From the IMG/VR virus record IMGVR_UViG_3300022074_000130, positions 1 to 38,703 of that record: 38,703 nucleotides of DNA; one strand, 5' to 3'. Below, piece after piece: positions 9,386 through 17,489 of this stretch (positions within the stretch are counted from its first letter, which is position 1; the number at the start of each line of letters is the position of its first letter). Position numbers and translations under genes: made by a program. The stretch is from a virus. The notes beneath the pieces are model-generated. The model saw only the letters and a list, made by a program, of their open reading frames with translations, was not told the origin of the DNA and ran no database searches.

Positions 9386-9666
9386 CCTTTCTCCTTTTTA
9401 TGGGTTCTAAATTTTATTTCTCCTGCAATAGCACTATAAGCAGACATATCTACATATGTATCGTCACTAACTTGGCCAAGTTTAGTTCTAGCTACTTTTA
9501 ATAATGCCATTAATATTGCTACATCATGTGCAGTTATTTCTATATCTAAATATGCTGACCATAATTTTGCAATGTTAGAATGATTATGTAGCTTATCTCC
9601 ATAATCTTTTTGTCTGTCTCCTTCAACTAAGACATTTGCTTTAGACAAAAACTCTTTTGTTTTCAT
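9382..9666 (-). CDS. DUF6378-like phage protein
   Basis: A 94-residue protein with the pattern GDRQKDYGD, then AKLWSAYLDIEITAHDVA, then LMALLKVARTK and DTYVDMSAYSAIAGE. This matches what I recall of DUF6378, a short family common in phages of proteobacteria, function unknown. The even spacing of acidic residues and His in helices resembles small all-alpha NTP pyrophosphohydrolase-like folds, but that is speculative. It overlaps both neighbours by four bases (ATGA) within the replication operon. Confidence 0.75.
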   Translation of the reverse strand: MKTKEFLSKANVLVEGDRQKDYGDKLHNHSNIAKLWSAYLDIEITAHDVAILMALLKVARTKLGQVSDDTYVDMSAYSAIAGEIKFRTHKKEKG

Positions 9667-10076
9667 ATTGTAACTAAATCCTTTATTGGAACTAAATATC
9701 CTTTTGATGTTAAGTTATCCCCTCCTGGTACAACTCTGTAATCTTTACTAACTAATCTTCTTAGTCTTGATAAAGGTATATGCACAGAAAACAAATGTGT
9801 GTCTTTTGCACTTACAATTTTAAATATCCAAGTATTAGATTTACTTGTGCGTATACCACTATCTTTTCCTCTTGATTGAAATTCTACATAAACATTACCT
9901 GTTTTATGTGCCATTCTATCTGTTTTTAATTCATACTTTTCAAGAGATTTCATTACCATCTTTTCATGTTTCTTTCCATACGATAAATCTTTTTCAAATT
10001 TAGTTATAGAAAAATCACTCTTTCGTAGTTCTTTTATATCTTCACTTTTATTCTCTTTTATTTTTGTTTTTGTCAA
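9663..10076 (-). CDS. Hypothetical protein, possibly endonuclease-like
   Basis: A 137-residue basic protein. A helix with GKKHEKMVMKSLEK is followed by strands containing NVYVEFQSRGKDSGI and TWIFKI. The order helix, Gly-Asn-Val strand, Glu-centred strand, SGI turn recalls restriction-endonuclease-like phage nucleases that read a foreign or modified DNA substrate, but I cannot see a strict ExK signature, so the nuclease idea is weak. It lies in a four-base-overlap chain with 9382-9666 and 10073-10348. Confidence 0.65.
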   Translation of the reverse strand: MTKTKIKENKSEDIKELRKSDFSITKFEKDLSYGKKHEKMVMKSLEKYELKTDRMAHKTGNVYVEFQSRGKDSGIRTSKSNTWIFKIVSAKDTHLFSVHIPLSRLRRLVSKDYRVVPGGDNLTSKGYLVPIKDLVTI

Positions 10077-10348
10077 TTTAACCTCTTCTTTCGTTCTTCT
10101 AACATTTCAACTAAGTCTGCAACTAAATTTTGTTGTGGGTTAGATAGTGACTCTACACCTGCTTCAAATATTAAGTCTGGATTATCTAATGCTAATTTAA
10201 CCATACCATGTGCTATTGTCAAAGCAATGTTATAATCACTAGTAAGTGGTGGTATATTAGGTTCAGTTACAGCACAACTAAATCCTTTTTCTGATGGATA
10301 AATTGATATAGTTATCCTAGCTTCTCTATCTTCTCCGTTTTCTATCAT
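10073..10348 (-). CDS. Small hypothetical protein (91 aa)
   Basis: Residues 10-30 are beta-like (RITISIYPSEKGFSCAV), then a helical middle (ALTIAHGMVKLALDNPDLI) and a charged helix at the end (VADLVEMLEERKKRLN). It overlaps each neighbour by four bases. I recognise no family; the compact alpha/beta pattern and its place between two nuclease-like genes suggest an accessory DNA-metabolism protein at most. Confidence 0.65.
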   Translation of the reverse strand: MIENGEDREARITISIYPSEKGFSCAVTEPNIPPLTSDYNIALTIAHGMVKLALDNPDLIFEAGVESLSNPQQNLVADLVEMLEERKKRLN

Positions 10349-10701
10349 AGTTTTCCTATCATCTTTAAAAAATGTTCAGCATCTAGTATAGCTAGAGGTT
10401 GCTGTTTATTCATTTTAATTATTCCAATTGGCGTTTCTCTTTTATCAGAGTTTGATTTTGCTTGGTCTATTATATCATAAATACCTTTAAATGTCTCTTT
10501 GTTTTTACATTCAAAAGAGTATGGTATAATTTTCTTTGCAGTATTAGATAATTTTATATCAGCACCAGTCTCTCCCATTACAGCACACTTAATATCATTT
10601 TCATCTAAAAATCCATTGTTAGAAAATATTTTTAGTAATGTATCACGAACCCAGTTCTGTAATCTTCTACCTTTTGCTTTTCTACTCCGAACTGTCGTCA
10701 T
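10345..10701 (-). CDS. PD-(D/E)XK endonuclease, Holliday-junction-resolvase-like
   Basis: I start it at the ATG at 10701, which has AGGAGAG upstream; a TTG at 10722 would add seven residues. The 118-residue product begins with a basic helix (RSRKAKGRRLQNWVRDTLL), then VMGETGADIKLS (acidic catalytic Asp after Gly-Ala), then the strand IIPYSFECKNKE, where E-C-K is the ExK motif. This helix-D-ExK order is that of small RecB-like or resolvase-like nucleases used by phages to cut branched DNA. The start overlaps the previous gene by 20 bases. Confidence 0.8.
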   Translation of the reverse strand: MTTVRSRKAKGRRLQNWVRDTLLKIFSNNGFLDENDIKCAVMGETGADIKLSNTAKKIIPYSFECKNKETFKGIYDIIDQAKSNSDKRETPIGIIKMNKQQPLAILDAEHFLKMIGKL

Positions 10702-11617
10702 GCTTTTCTCTCCTGTTATCAACTTTAGTATACCAATAATACTTTGGACTAATAGCTTTTGATTGTTGTTGTGGCAAGTACTCTAAGTTTTCCCAACATG
10801 CTTTTTTATATGCACAGAATGTGCATTCTTTACCTAGTATTTTATTACCTGTAGGCTTTTTATTAAAGTATTCTTCTTCATCTTCAAATAGTCTTTTAAA
10901 TGGTGCGTCACTATTTAATGTGCGTAAATCTTTTTCTACTTGTTCTAGTATTTTATTAGACGCTTCTTCATTATTGATTGGTGTCTCTAGTACTGACCAT
11001 TCTCCTGTAGATTTATTAATAACAATCCATCCACCAAAGTCTTTTCCTGTAGCTTTTGCGTACAAATAACCTTGTGCAAGATAGCCAAAGCTATCATTTT
11101 TAGCAAGAGATTCATACCCTGCATCCTCTCCAAACTTATATTGAAACGAATATGGAGACGCACTTTTAATATCCCATATCTTGCCCATTATTTCTACGTC
11201 ATAAGTGCCGTTTATTGCGTCATTTTTAAACGCATGCGTTACTTTTTCTTGCATGCTGTCTATTTTGATACCCGATGATTTAAGGACAGCCACAGCTAAC
11301 GCTTCTATTAAATCTCCTAATATAAATCTCATCTTAGAATTATATGATGGAGTCTCTGCTTTTGCACCCATCTTTTCCATTTGTAATTGACAAAGAGGTC
11401 TACCAATAGAGCTCATACGAGGTCTAAATTCTTTATCTCTTTCTTCAGAAAATTGTTTTATAAATGCTTGTTTACAGGCTTCGCCAAACTCATTTACAAT
11501 AGTGCTAGAAATAGGAACAGAGGCCTTATTGGCCTCCGTTAAAAATAATTGTACTCTGTTTAAAATACTAGACAAGCTATGAAGCCAACACCATTTCGGG
11601 GTCATCTTCCATTTCAT
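10682..11617 (-). CDS. RecB/Cas4-like PD-(D/E)XK exonuclease with Fe-S cluster cysteines
   Basis: A 311-residue protein. Visible are an N-terminal Cys (IGRPLC, C76), GDLIEAL, GTYDVEI (D140), IWDIKS (D149 and K151, the D-x-K motif), Q182xxxY186, and a C-terminal CTFCAYKKACW (C265, C268, C274). One upstream plus three downstream cysteines is the layout of Cas4/AddB-type nucleases holding a 4Fe-4S cluster. The likely role is 5'-3' resection of DNA during recombination or replication, next to a putative ssDNA-binding protein. The start is uncertain: the ATG at 11617 overlaps the previous gene by 41 bases, and a TTG at 11575 just after that gene's stop is an alternative. Confidence 0.85.
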   Translation of the reverse strand: MKWKMTPKWCWLHSLSSILNRVQLFLTEANKASVPISSTIVNEFGEACKQAFIKQFSEERDKEFRPRMSSIGRPLCQLQMEKMGAKAETPSYNSKMRFILGDLIEALAVAVLKSSGIKIDSMQEKVTHAFKNDAINGTYDVEIMGKIWDIKSASPYSFQYKFGEDAGYESLAKNDSFGYLAQGYLYAKATGKDFGGWIVINKSTGEWSVLETPINNEEASNKILEQVEKDLRTLNSDAPFKRLFEDEEEYFNKKPTGNKILGKECTFCAYKKACWENLEYLPQQQSKAISPKYYWYTKVDNRREKHDDSSE

Positions 11618-12431
11618 TAATTACTTTGGCAGATGCCGCATCGCTTTCCTTATTCTTTACAGCATTTTGATATTTTTCAGATACTCTAGCGTTCTCTTCC
11701 TCAATGAGAGCACGGAACATATCCATGTGTTCTAAGTCTTTTTGTGTAAAATCTATTTCTTTACTATCAACAGAGATTTGGGAAACATAATAGACATTAC
11801 TACCTGCTTTTTTTCTTGTTGTTTTTAAATTCAACAAGTGATTTTGCATGAGACTTTCTCTACCTTTCAAACTCTTTAGAGCTTCTCCTATTGGAGTAAA
11901 GTTAGAGCCAGTTACACGAAATAGTACAGGCATTGAATCAACAGTAGCAGGTTCTCCTTTTGGGGTTGTACCATCAAATGAAACTAGGCCATATACTAAA
12001 CGATAACATTTAATATTTCTTTGTGCCTCTATTTCAGCTTCACTAAGTTGTTCTTTATCTTTGCCTATCACTTTACCACAGCGAACACCGCCATTAGTAT
12101 CTATCGGTTCATCTTTCCATGATTTAAATATCACTGATGAACATGGATAGTTATTATTGTTTGGGTCGTATTCCATGTATTGGTAGCTATTTATAAAAGG
12201 CCTAAACTGAATTGGTTTATCCTTTATGCTATACACTCTGTCCTCTATTGAGGAATCATACACAGTGTACACACCTGCTGCTAATGCATTACCATCATCA
12301 TCTTCAGCAGACCTATTTATTGTAAGCCTTGATAGTGTGCCCGAACTAATTATCGAGCCATCATCTTGGCCTGTCATTTGCATTATCTCTTCTTTACTTA
12401 AAGAGTTAAATGCTTTCAAGTCATTTACCAT
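11577..12431 (-). CDS. Putative single-stranded DNA-binding protein
   Basis: A 284-residue protein preceded by GGAGG and its own promoter. It starts with a helical segment (LSKEEIMQMTGQ), continues with many beta strands (LTINRSAEDDD, YRLVYGLVSFDG, MPVLFRVTGSNF), and ends in a charged helix and acidic tail (EMEDDPEMVLAS). Beta-rich core plus acidic tail and location between PolA and a RecB-like nuclease fit the replication/recombination ssDNA-binding proteins of related phages. I see no definitive OB-fold motif, and the tail lacks the terminal aromatic residue of T7 gp2.5, so the function is inferred. Confidence 0.6.
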   Translation of the reverse strand: MVNDLKAFNSLSKEEIMQMTGQDDGSIISSGTLSRLTINRSAEDDDGNALAAGVYTVYDSSIEDRVYSIKDKPIQFRPFINSYQYMEYDPNNNNYPCSSVIFKSWKDEPIDTNGGVRCGKVIGKDKEQLSEAEIEAQRNIKCYRLVYGLVSFDGTTPKGEPATVDSMPVLFRVTGSNFTPIGEALKSLKGRESLMQNHLLNLKTTRKKAGSNVYYVSQISVDSKEIDFTQKDLEHMDMFRALIEEENARVSEKYQNAVKNKESDAASAKVINEMEDDPEMVLAS

Positions 12432-12459
12432 TTTACCTCCATGGTTAAATTTAAACTAT

Positions 12460-12487
12460 ACTGTATCATCTGTGACATATTTGTCAA
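12460..12487 (-). promoter_or_regulatory. Sigma70-like promoter before the ssDNA-binding-protein gene
   Basis: On the minus strand TTGACA (12487-12482) is followed after 16 bases by TACAGT (12465-12460). It lies in the short gap upstream of 12431 and overlaps the 3' end of the polymerase gene. The -35 is perfect and the -10 is moderate, so it could raise expression of the downstream replication genes. Confidence 0.5.
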
Positions 12488-14520
12488 GCATAAACTTTGG
12501 TCTCTAGCCAATTAGAGCCTACTTTGATTTCGACATCAAGAGGTACATTGAAGTCAATATCATACATGTCTTTCATTGTTTGTACAACCTTTAAACAGCC
12601 GTTGGCGAGGCAGGAAGCGACAACCTTCTCCTCTCCAGGATATACATCAGCCACTATGGAATCATGCACTGTATTTATAAGCAGGCTCTTTGTATTGTTT
12701 TCTTCTAGTAATTCTTGTATGTTAATACAAGCTAGAGGAACAATATCAGCCGTGGCAAATCCCTGCACAGGATAGTTTTTTATCTGTGTAGAGAAACTAG
12801 AACCACCCCAAGGCATTCTTTCTGCTTTTGGAAAAGCATATTGTCTGCCACTTGGTAGTGTAACAACCTTTCGTCTTATCGCTTCATCTTGTAATTTTTC
12901 ATGCCATACTTTTATATCTGGATATTTTTTTAAGAAAGCAGAATAATATTTCTTTTCATTTTCTGTACCAGACATACCACCATACAAAGGTTTAAAAGTA
13001 TGTGCCTTTGCATTCTGTCTTGAACAACCAATAATATCAGCAGTGTATTGATGCACATCTACGCCATTCTTAATATCTTTCATACCCTGTTTATCTTGCG
13101 CAAGAAACACAGCAGTTCTAAATTCTAATTGTGCGTAATCTATTTCCATAATACTACCGCCATCGAATCTAGATGCAATAGCTTTACGAATAGGAAATGT
13201 ATTACCTCTTGGTTGATTTTGAAAATTAGGATTACGACTAGACAGTCTGCCTGTAGCTGTAACTGTCTGCATAAAACTAGGATATAAATAATTTTTATCT
13301 GATGTATGTTTCTTTATGCCATCAATAAATGTATTCAAATAAACTTCTAATGCGTTGTACCTTGTAATTTTATCTACAAATGTTTTTAGAAATTCATCTC
13401 CTTGTCTTGCCATCTTCTCTAAAGTATTCTTATCTGTTTTAAATCCACCCTCTGCAACATCCATAACAGAATCTGGACTAGCAGCAAATCCTGCTTTGTC
13501 TTTTAAACTAGAATAAATAAAACCTTTTGCATCACAATCAGCACATCTACTTAAATTTTTATATGGCTGACCATTTGTTTTAAGTTTTCTAATCACACCT
13601 TTACCAAGGCACGCCTCACATTGACGTGCTTTTGTTTTTTGTACAGGTTCTAATTGACGTGCAAAAATTTGTTTTAGTTGTGTGCCTGTAAGTCTGGGTC
13701 TTTTCTTTTTCTTTTTAGTGACAGGGTCAATACCTAGATTAAAAGTTTTAGACCATAATTTTTTATCTTTTACTTTTACACCATACACTAACCAAGATAA
13801 TTGCTCTGTGCTTGCAGGATTAATTTTAGTATCACCCATTCTATTGTAAATAATTTCATCTATTTCTACACGAAGTTTATCATGTTCATTTTCAAACTCT
13901 TGCTGTAAATTATCTAATGTGTTCATATCAATGTAAATACCATTGTCTTCTATCTTTGCTAACACAACTAAAAATCTACACATAGTTTTTAAAGTATTAA
14001 TTAAATGTTTATGCTGTGGTTTTTTTAATTGTAACATTTGTGCTTGATACAAAGACCTAGTTGCTTTTACATCTAATCTTCCATACTCTTCTACAATGCG
14101 TATTGGTATGTTTTCAAAAGATACTTTGTCTTTTATATATTGTTCAGTTAAATCAGATTTTTGTATAACACCTCTGTATGCACAACAATCTTTTAATTTT
14201 AAACTTCTGCCAATACCTTTATTCATAACATACTCGCCAATCATAGTGTCATAAACTCTACCATCATATTTAAAACCTGTTTCCCATAACCATAACAAAT
14301 CAAATTTTATATTGTGACCAACAAGAAGTTTTGTCTTATCTAGTATGTCTTGTACTTTTTTTCTATCTGGCACATCTTTGTATTCTCTATGTTTAAAAAA
14401 TACATACTCATCATTGATACCAATAGATACTAAAAAATTATTTGGATTTTTAGATGAAGGGTCTAAGTTACCCTCGTCTGTTATTTGAAAACTTGTTTCA
14501 ACATCAAATACAGTTATCAT
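12484..14520 (-). CDS. polA: Family-A DNA polymerase with DnaJ-like zinc insertion
   Basis: A 678-residue replicative polymerase. Exonuclease motifs: FDVET (5-9), GHNIKFD (68-74), Y146xxxD150. Residues 301-329 hold CEACLGKG and CADCDAKG, a zinc pair resembling half of the DnaJ central domain, as described for phage HMO-2011. Polymerase motif A has D461 (DYAQLEFR), motif B runs R501xxxK505xxxF509xxxY513-G, and motif C is VHDS (H619, D620) instead of the usual HDE. The residue equivalent to E. coli position 762 is Phe (F509), which in family-A phage polymerases is not the Leu state linked to temperate phages. The ATG at 14520 overlaps the helicase stop by ATGA, so I prefer it to an upstream start at 14574. 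Confidence 0.95.
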   Translation of the reverse strand: MITVFDVETSFQITDEGNLDPSSKNPNNFLVSIGINDEYVFFKHREYKDVPDRKKVQDILDKTKLLVGHNIKFDLLWLWETGFKYDGRVYDTMIGEYVMNKGIGRSLKLKDCCAYRGVIQKSDLTEQYIKDKVSFENIPIRIVEEYGRLDVKATRSLYQAQMLQLKKPQHKHLINTLKTMCRFLVVLAKIEDNGIYIDMNTLDNLQQEFENEHDKLRVEIDEIIYNRMGDTKINPASTEQLSWLVYGVKVKDKKLWSKTFNLGIDPVTKKKKKRPRLTGTQLKQIFARQLEPVQKTKARQCEACLGKGVIRKLKTNGQPYKNLSRCADCDAKGFIYSSLKDKAGFAASPDSVMDVAEGGFKTDKNTLEKMARQGDEFLKTFVDKITRYNALEVYLNTFIDGIKKHTSDKNYLYPSFMQTVTATGRLSSRNPNFQNQPRGNTFPIRKAIASRFDGGSIMEIDYAQLEFRTAVFLAQDKQGMKDIKNGVDVHQYTADIIGCSRQNAKAHTFKPLYGGMSGTENEKKYYSAFLKKYPDIKVWHEKLQDEAIRRKVVTLPSGRQYAFPKAERMPWGGSSFSTQIKNYPVQGFATADIVPLACINIQELLEENNTKSLLINTVHDSIVADVYPGEEKVVASCLANGCLKVVQTMKDMYDIDFNVPLDVEIKVGSNWLETKVYA

Positions 14521-15725
14521 AAATCGTACCTCGATAGTTCTGGTATGATAGTACAAACTAACTGCCCATGCCATCCTGTTATTTTATTTTTACTTATAGC
14601 CAAACTTCTAATCCTTTCATCTGTATCTAGTTTATCTCTATGACCTACGCCTATAATAACATCAGCCTCTGCTGCTTTACCTGTCTTACTACCCTCCATC
14701 ATGTCAAAAGTTAAATCAAACTTACCATGACCATCTGCTGATGCTTGTGATACTGCTACAACACAGCAATTGTTTCGTTTTGCAATTTCTCTTGCACCTG
14801 TGTAAATAGCACGAAGTTTCTCATCTGTTCGTGCAAAAGAACCTTTTACATTTACCTTATCTAATTGGTCTACAACTAGAATATCTGGTTTTTCCTTTTG
14901 GACAAACTCATCTACATCATCAAGAGACCAATCAACTGTGTCAAGTATTTTAATATTTTTTCTTATTTCAGCCCATCTTCTATTTGCTTCTACTTTATCT
15001 GCCCTAATCTCATCAAATGTCATGCCTGTATGTGCATTAATTAGTCTCATTTGTGTACGAACTGCAGGCTCTTCATTGATAAGTGCACAAACTTTAGCAC
15101 CCTGTGACGCAAATCCGTCAACTCCCGAGACTAAATTTACCCAAAACGCAGTCTTACCTGCCTCTGGTCGTGCAAAAATAATCACAAGATTGCCATCACC
15201 AACACCATTTACCTTGTCACGAAGTGGTTTTAAATTAAATTTCCATTTAGTATTGTCTTTCAATTGGTCTAACAAGTTATCAATATTACCTGTAACATAT
15301 TCGTACTCATTTACTTCTTCAAAAGTTACATCTAAATGTTTTTTTATTTCACTAAAATCAATATCACTGCCATTGTATATATCCGTTGCTATTTGGGCTA
15401 CATGCTGTGCTATACCTCTTTTAAATAAAGAACGAATAATATTCTGTGCTATCTTTTCATTTGGTAACTCGATATCTTTTATTTCATTAATCAGAACATC
15501 AAAGTTATCTCTTGCAGCTTTAGAGAGAGCAGGATTATAAACTTCTAAATGTAAAGTAGAAACTTCTCCAATACTTAAATCCTGGTCTGAATCTTGATGT
15601 GCACTTTGTATTGTTTCATACAATGCACCCGTACCATTTGTAAAAAACTCTTTTGATAATTTACTTTTATTTTTATCGTAAAAATTTTTATTTAATAATA
15701 ATTTAATTAACTCCTTTTCCATCAT
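14517..15725 (-). CDS. Replicative DNA helicase, DnaB/RecA-fold
   Basis: A 402-residue protein. The N-terminal 140 residues are helical (DnaB-N-like or divergent); the RecA-fold core has Walker A FARPEAGKT (184-192), which resembles the GARPxxGKT of DnaB, a catalytic-Glu-like NEEP near 218-220, and Walker B ILVVDQLD (D286). A later QASADGHGKF and DVIIGVGHRD fit helicase motifs 3 and 4. It would unwind the fork ahead of the polymerase encoded immediately downstream. Translation is probably coupled to the 54-residue upstream gene, whose end it overlaps by 23 bases. Confidence 0.9.
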   Translation of the reverse strand: MMEKELIKLLLNKNFYDKNKSKLSKEFFTNGTGALYETIQSAHQDSDQDLSIGEVSTLHLEVYNPALSKAARDNFDVLINEIKDIELPNEKIAQNIIRSLFKRGIAQHVAQIATDIYNGSDIDFSEIKKHLDVTFEEVNEYEYVTGNIDNLLDQLKDNTKWKFNLKPLRDKVNGVGDGNLVIIFARPEAGKTAFWVNLVSGVDGFASQGAKVCALINEEPAVRTQMRLINAHTGMTFDEIRADKVEANRRWAEIRKNIKILDTVDWSLDDVDEFVQKEKPDILVVDQLDKVNVKGSFARTDEKLRAIYTGAREIAKRNNCCVVAVSQASADGHGKFDLTFDMMEGSKTGKAAEADVIIGVGHRDKLDTDERIRSLAISKNKITGWHGQLVCTIIPELSRYDL

Positions 15726-15867
15726 ATCGCTTTACTAATATACTTCTTACCCTTTCCCAGTTGACTCTATCACGCCACTGTGCATTTGTTTTAGGAAACC
15801 TCAATGCTTTCTTATCAAGTTTCTTTTTTACTTTCAATATCTTTCTATAGCACTTTGTCTTTTTCAT
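15703..15867 (-). CDS. Tiny basic protein (54 aa) overlapping the helicase start
   Basis: ATG at 15867 opens a 54-residue, Lys/Arg-rich frame (KKTKCYRKILKVKKKLDKK, then NAQWRDRVNWERVRSILV). It starts in the ATGA of the zinc-ribbon gene stop and its last 23 bases overlap the helicase start. Packing and coupling are the main support. The basic composition with Trp-Arg motifs suggests nucleic-acid binding or a helicase partner, which is inference. Confidence 0.6.
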   Translation of the reverse strand: MKKTKCYRKILKVKKKLDKKALRFPKTNAQWRDRVNWERVRSILVKRYDGKGVN

Positions 15868-16058
15868 TTCATTATACTATAGTCATTACCATAACGCCAA
15901 TCGTCAGTATCTTTACACCACCAACAAATACGATTGTGGTTGCCTTGGCTTTTAAAAGGTTTGCTACACCTCATACAGTTCCTCACTTTCTTTTCTTTTT
16001 TTGATTTAGGCTTAGAATAATTATAATAATCTGGCCACTCAAACTTTTCGTTTGTCAT
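15864..16058 (-). CDS. Small zinc-ribbon protein
   Basis: A 64-residue protein with NCMRCSKPFKSQGNHNRICWWC: two CxxC pairs 15 residues apart around a conserved-looking FKSxGNHNRIC segment. This type of short zinc ribbon is frequent in alphaproteobacterial phages. Likely a nucleic-acid or protein-binding adaptor in the replication region. The start overlaps the previous gene end by 20 bases and the stop overlaps the next start by ATGA. Confidence 0.75.
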   Translation of the reverse strand: MTNEKFEWPDYYNYSKPKSKKEKKVRNCMRCSKPFKSQGNHNRICWWCKDTDDWRYGNDYSIMK

Positions 16059-16212
16059 TCTTTTTGTTTTCCCTTAAAGTTTCTAGCCACATGTCTTCAA
16101 ATGTGGCTATTGTTTTCTTTAGATTTGATTTTGTCTTTGCTTTTTCTTTCAAATGCATATACAAAAAATCAACTAGCAAGTCACGAAACTGTTGTTGAAA
16201 CATTTGTCTCAT
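16039..16212 (-). CDS. Tiny helical protein (57 aa)
   Basis: ATG at 16212 with AGGAGG six bases upstream. The product starts with RQMFQQQFRDLLVDFLYMH and continues with a Lys-rich helix and a Trp. It shares ATGA (16209-16212) with the preceding small gene and overlaps the zinc-ribbon gene by 20 bases. The strong ribosome site makes a real gene likely. No function recognised. Confidence 0.65.
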   Translation of the reverse strand: MRQMFQQQFRDLLVDFLYMHLKEKAKTKSNLKKTIATFEDMWLETLRENKKNDKRKV

Positions 16213-16376
16213 GCCTTACCTCCTAGTTTAAAGTATACTTTTTCTACACTTAAATAATCTGTATCTGAAACAACTTCTTGAGGATAACAAGCTAATTCGT
16301 CTAATAAATCCGCAAATAGTTGTAATGTATCTTCATCTAGTTTTTTCATTCCGTGATTCATTTTTGCTCTTTCCAT
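16209..16376 (-). CDS. Tiny acidic protein (55 aa)
   Basis: ATG at 16376 opens a 55-residue frame that begins MERAKMNHGMKKLDEDT and continues with an acidic helix (LQLFADLLDELA). It overlaps the upstream 38-residue frame by 19 bases and ends in ATGA with the next gene. The ribosome site of the following gene is encoded in its last codons. Supported mainly by the regular overlap pattern of this operon. Confidence 0.55.
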   Translation of the reverse strand: MERAKMNHGMKKLDEDTLQLFADLLDELACYPQEVVSDTDYLSVEKVYFKLGGKA

Positions 16377-16474
16377 TTTTTTATAATTTGTTCACCTGTT
16401 GAATCATCAATGTAATAGACGATATTATTTATAGTAATATAAACACTGTTCTTACTTCTAACATCTATTATCAT
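16358..16474 (-). CDS. Tiny beta-rich protein (38 aa)
   Basis: ATG at 16474 directly after the TAG of 16475-16675 opens a 38-residue frame (IIDVRSKNSVYITINNIVYY, then DDSTGEQIIKKWKEQK). The alternating hydrophobic pattern suggests two or three beta strands and one helix, as in a minimal Arc/Sso7-like or SH3-like peptide, though no family is recognised. It fills the gap between two other small genes without spare bases. Confidence 0.5.
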   Translation of the reverse strand: MIIDVRSKNSVYITINNIVYYIDDSTGEQIIKKWKEQK

Positions 16475-16675
16475 CTACAGCTCTCTGTTAATATATTCTC
16501 TAACAGAAAAACCTAATCTTTTGATATGATATATAGCACCATCAGATAAAGTTTTCTGTCCTGTTAGTATAGCAAATCTTTTTGCACGTTCGCACACAGG
16601 ATAAATTAAATCATTGCCATAAACGTTTTTCTTTTCTACATGTATAGTATCTTTTTCTAGTTTTATTTCTTTCAT
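16475..16675 (-). CDS. Small hypothetical protein (66 aa)
   Basis: The product has a short strand region (EIKLEKDTIHVEKKN), then VYPVCERAKRF-like helix (LIYPVCERAKRFAILTGQKT) and HIKRLGFSVREYI. It overlaps the primase stop by four bases (ATGA). The helical C-terminal half with Lys/Arg could bind DNA. I recall similar small proteins next to primases in pelagic phages, without known function. Confidence 0.65.
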   Translation of the reverse strand: MKEIKLEKDTIHVEKKNVYGNDLIYPVCERAKRFAILTGQKTLSDGAIYHIKRLGFSVREYINREL

Positions 16676-17454
16676 TGTAGTATACTTTCTATTTGTTGTT
16701 CATTAAAATACTTTAAATCATCTTGTAGTATTTTTACTTTTGTAGGCATATAATATCTTAACTTATTGCTTATGTCAAATGCCTTAGATGTTGCGTCTCT
16801 GTCAAGTGCAATAATTACTTCTTTAAACTTTTTTCTAATTACAGGAATAAAACTATCTGGTAAACTTGTACCCATCAAAGCTACACCAGAATACAAATGA
16901 GATACTGCACAGGCACTAGCACAGTCTTCTACCAGGATTGCTTTTTCTTTTTCACCGCATATGAAAGGATAAGTCTTGTCGCCATAGATGTACCACTTTG
17001 GATAAACAGATGAGTTTAAACCTCTACCAATCGCACCTTTTACTTTTTCTTTTTCTTTTATTAAAAATACAATCCTATGTTGCTTTACATCATACATGAA
17101 GCTAGCTTTTCTTTTTTCTTTTACTTTCAAACAATTATTCTTTCGTAAGTACTCTATGCACTTTGGTTCTGAATGTATAGAAATAAAACTAGAGGGAACT
17201 ACAAAATCTTTTTCTTTTTCTTTTTCTTTGTCTTTCCTTACTACGGTTTCATAAATCTGTTCCATTGACATAGCTTCTTGATGTTTGCCTTTGGCAGAAC
17301 AAGACGCATGGAAACAATACCACATTAAATCTGAGCTATTCTTTTTTATTGTGAGAGTATTTGTGTTATGACAAAATGGACAATCCATTCTTGTATCAAC
17401 ATCTGTATTGGGAATTAAAGTTTTTATAATTAATAATTGTTGTGAGTAGTTCAT
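16672..17454 (-). CDS. DNA primase with zinc-finger and TOPRIM domains
   Basis: A 260-residue protein from the ATG at 17454. Zinc-binding CPFC (25-28) with C47 and C52 is followed by a Lys/Glu linker, and the TOPRIM core has VED (E176), a helix with CASACAVSH, and ALDRD (D218, D220). This is a short primase of the phage gp4/DnaG kind, making RNA primers for the downstream helicase and polymerase. An open extension to an ATG at 17502 runs through a transcription terminator, so it is rejected. There is no ribosome site before 17454; the predicted transcription start falls on the start codon, suggesting a leaderless message. Confidence 0.9.
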   Translation of the reverse strand: MNYSQQLLIIKTLIPNTDVDTRMDCPFCHNTNTLTIKKNSSDLMWYCFHASCSAKGKHQEAMSMEQIYETVVRKDKEKEKEKDFVVPSSFISIHSEPKCIEYLRKNNCLKVKEKRKASFMYDVKQHRIVFLIKEKEKVKGAIGRGLNSSVYPKWYIYGDKTYPFICGEKEKAILVEDCASACAVSHLYSGVALMGTSLPDSFIPVIRKKFKEVIIALDRDATSKAFDISNKLRYYMPTKVKILQDDLKYFNEQQIESILQ

Positions 17455-17460
17455 GAGGAG

Positions 17461-17489
17461 GGTATACACTAGACCAAAAAAAAAGTCAA
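17461..17489 (-). promoter_or_regulatory. Promoter for the replication operon, built into a terminator
   Basis: On the minus strand TTGACT (17489-17484) is followed after 17 bases by TATACC (17466-17461); six bases later comes the ATG at 17454. The -35 is formed by the last bases of the right arm of the terminator hairpin (17485-17495) plus the first U of its tail. The predicted start site is at or within a base or two of the primase AUG. Confidence 0.55.

Noticed and set aside
14938-15540. Plus-strand 200-residue frame
   Set aside because: Antisense to the helicase core with Walker motifs; hydrophobic nonsense composition typical of reverse reading of AT-rich genes.
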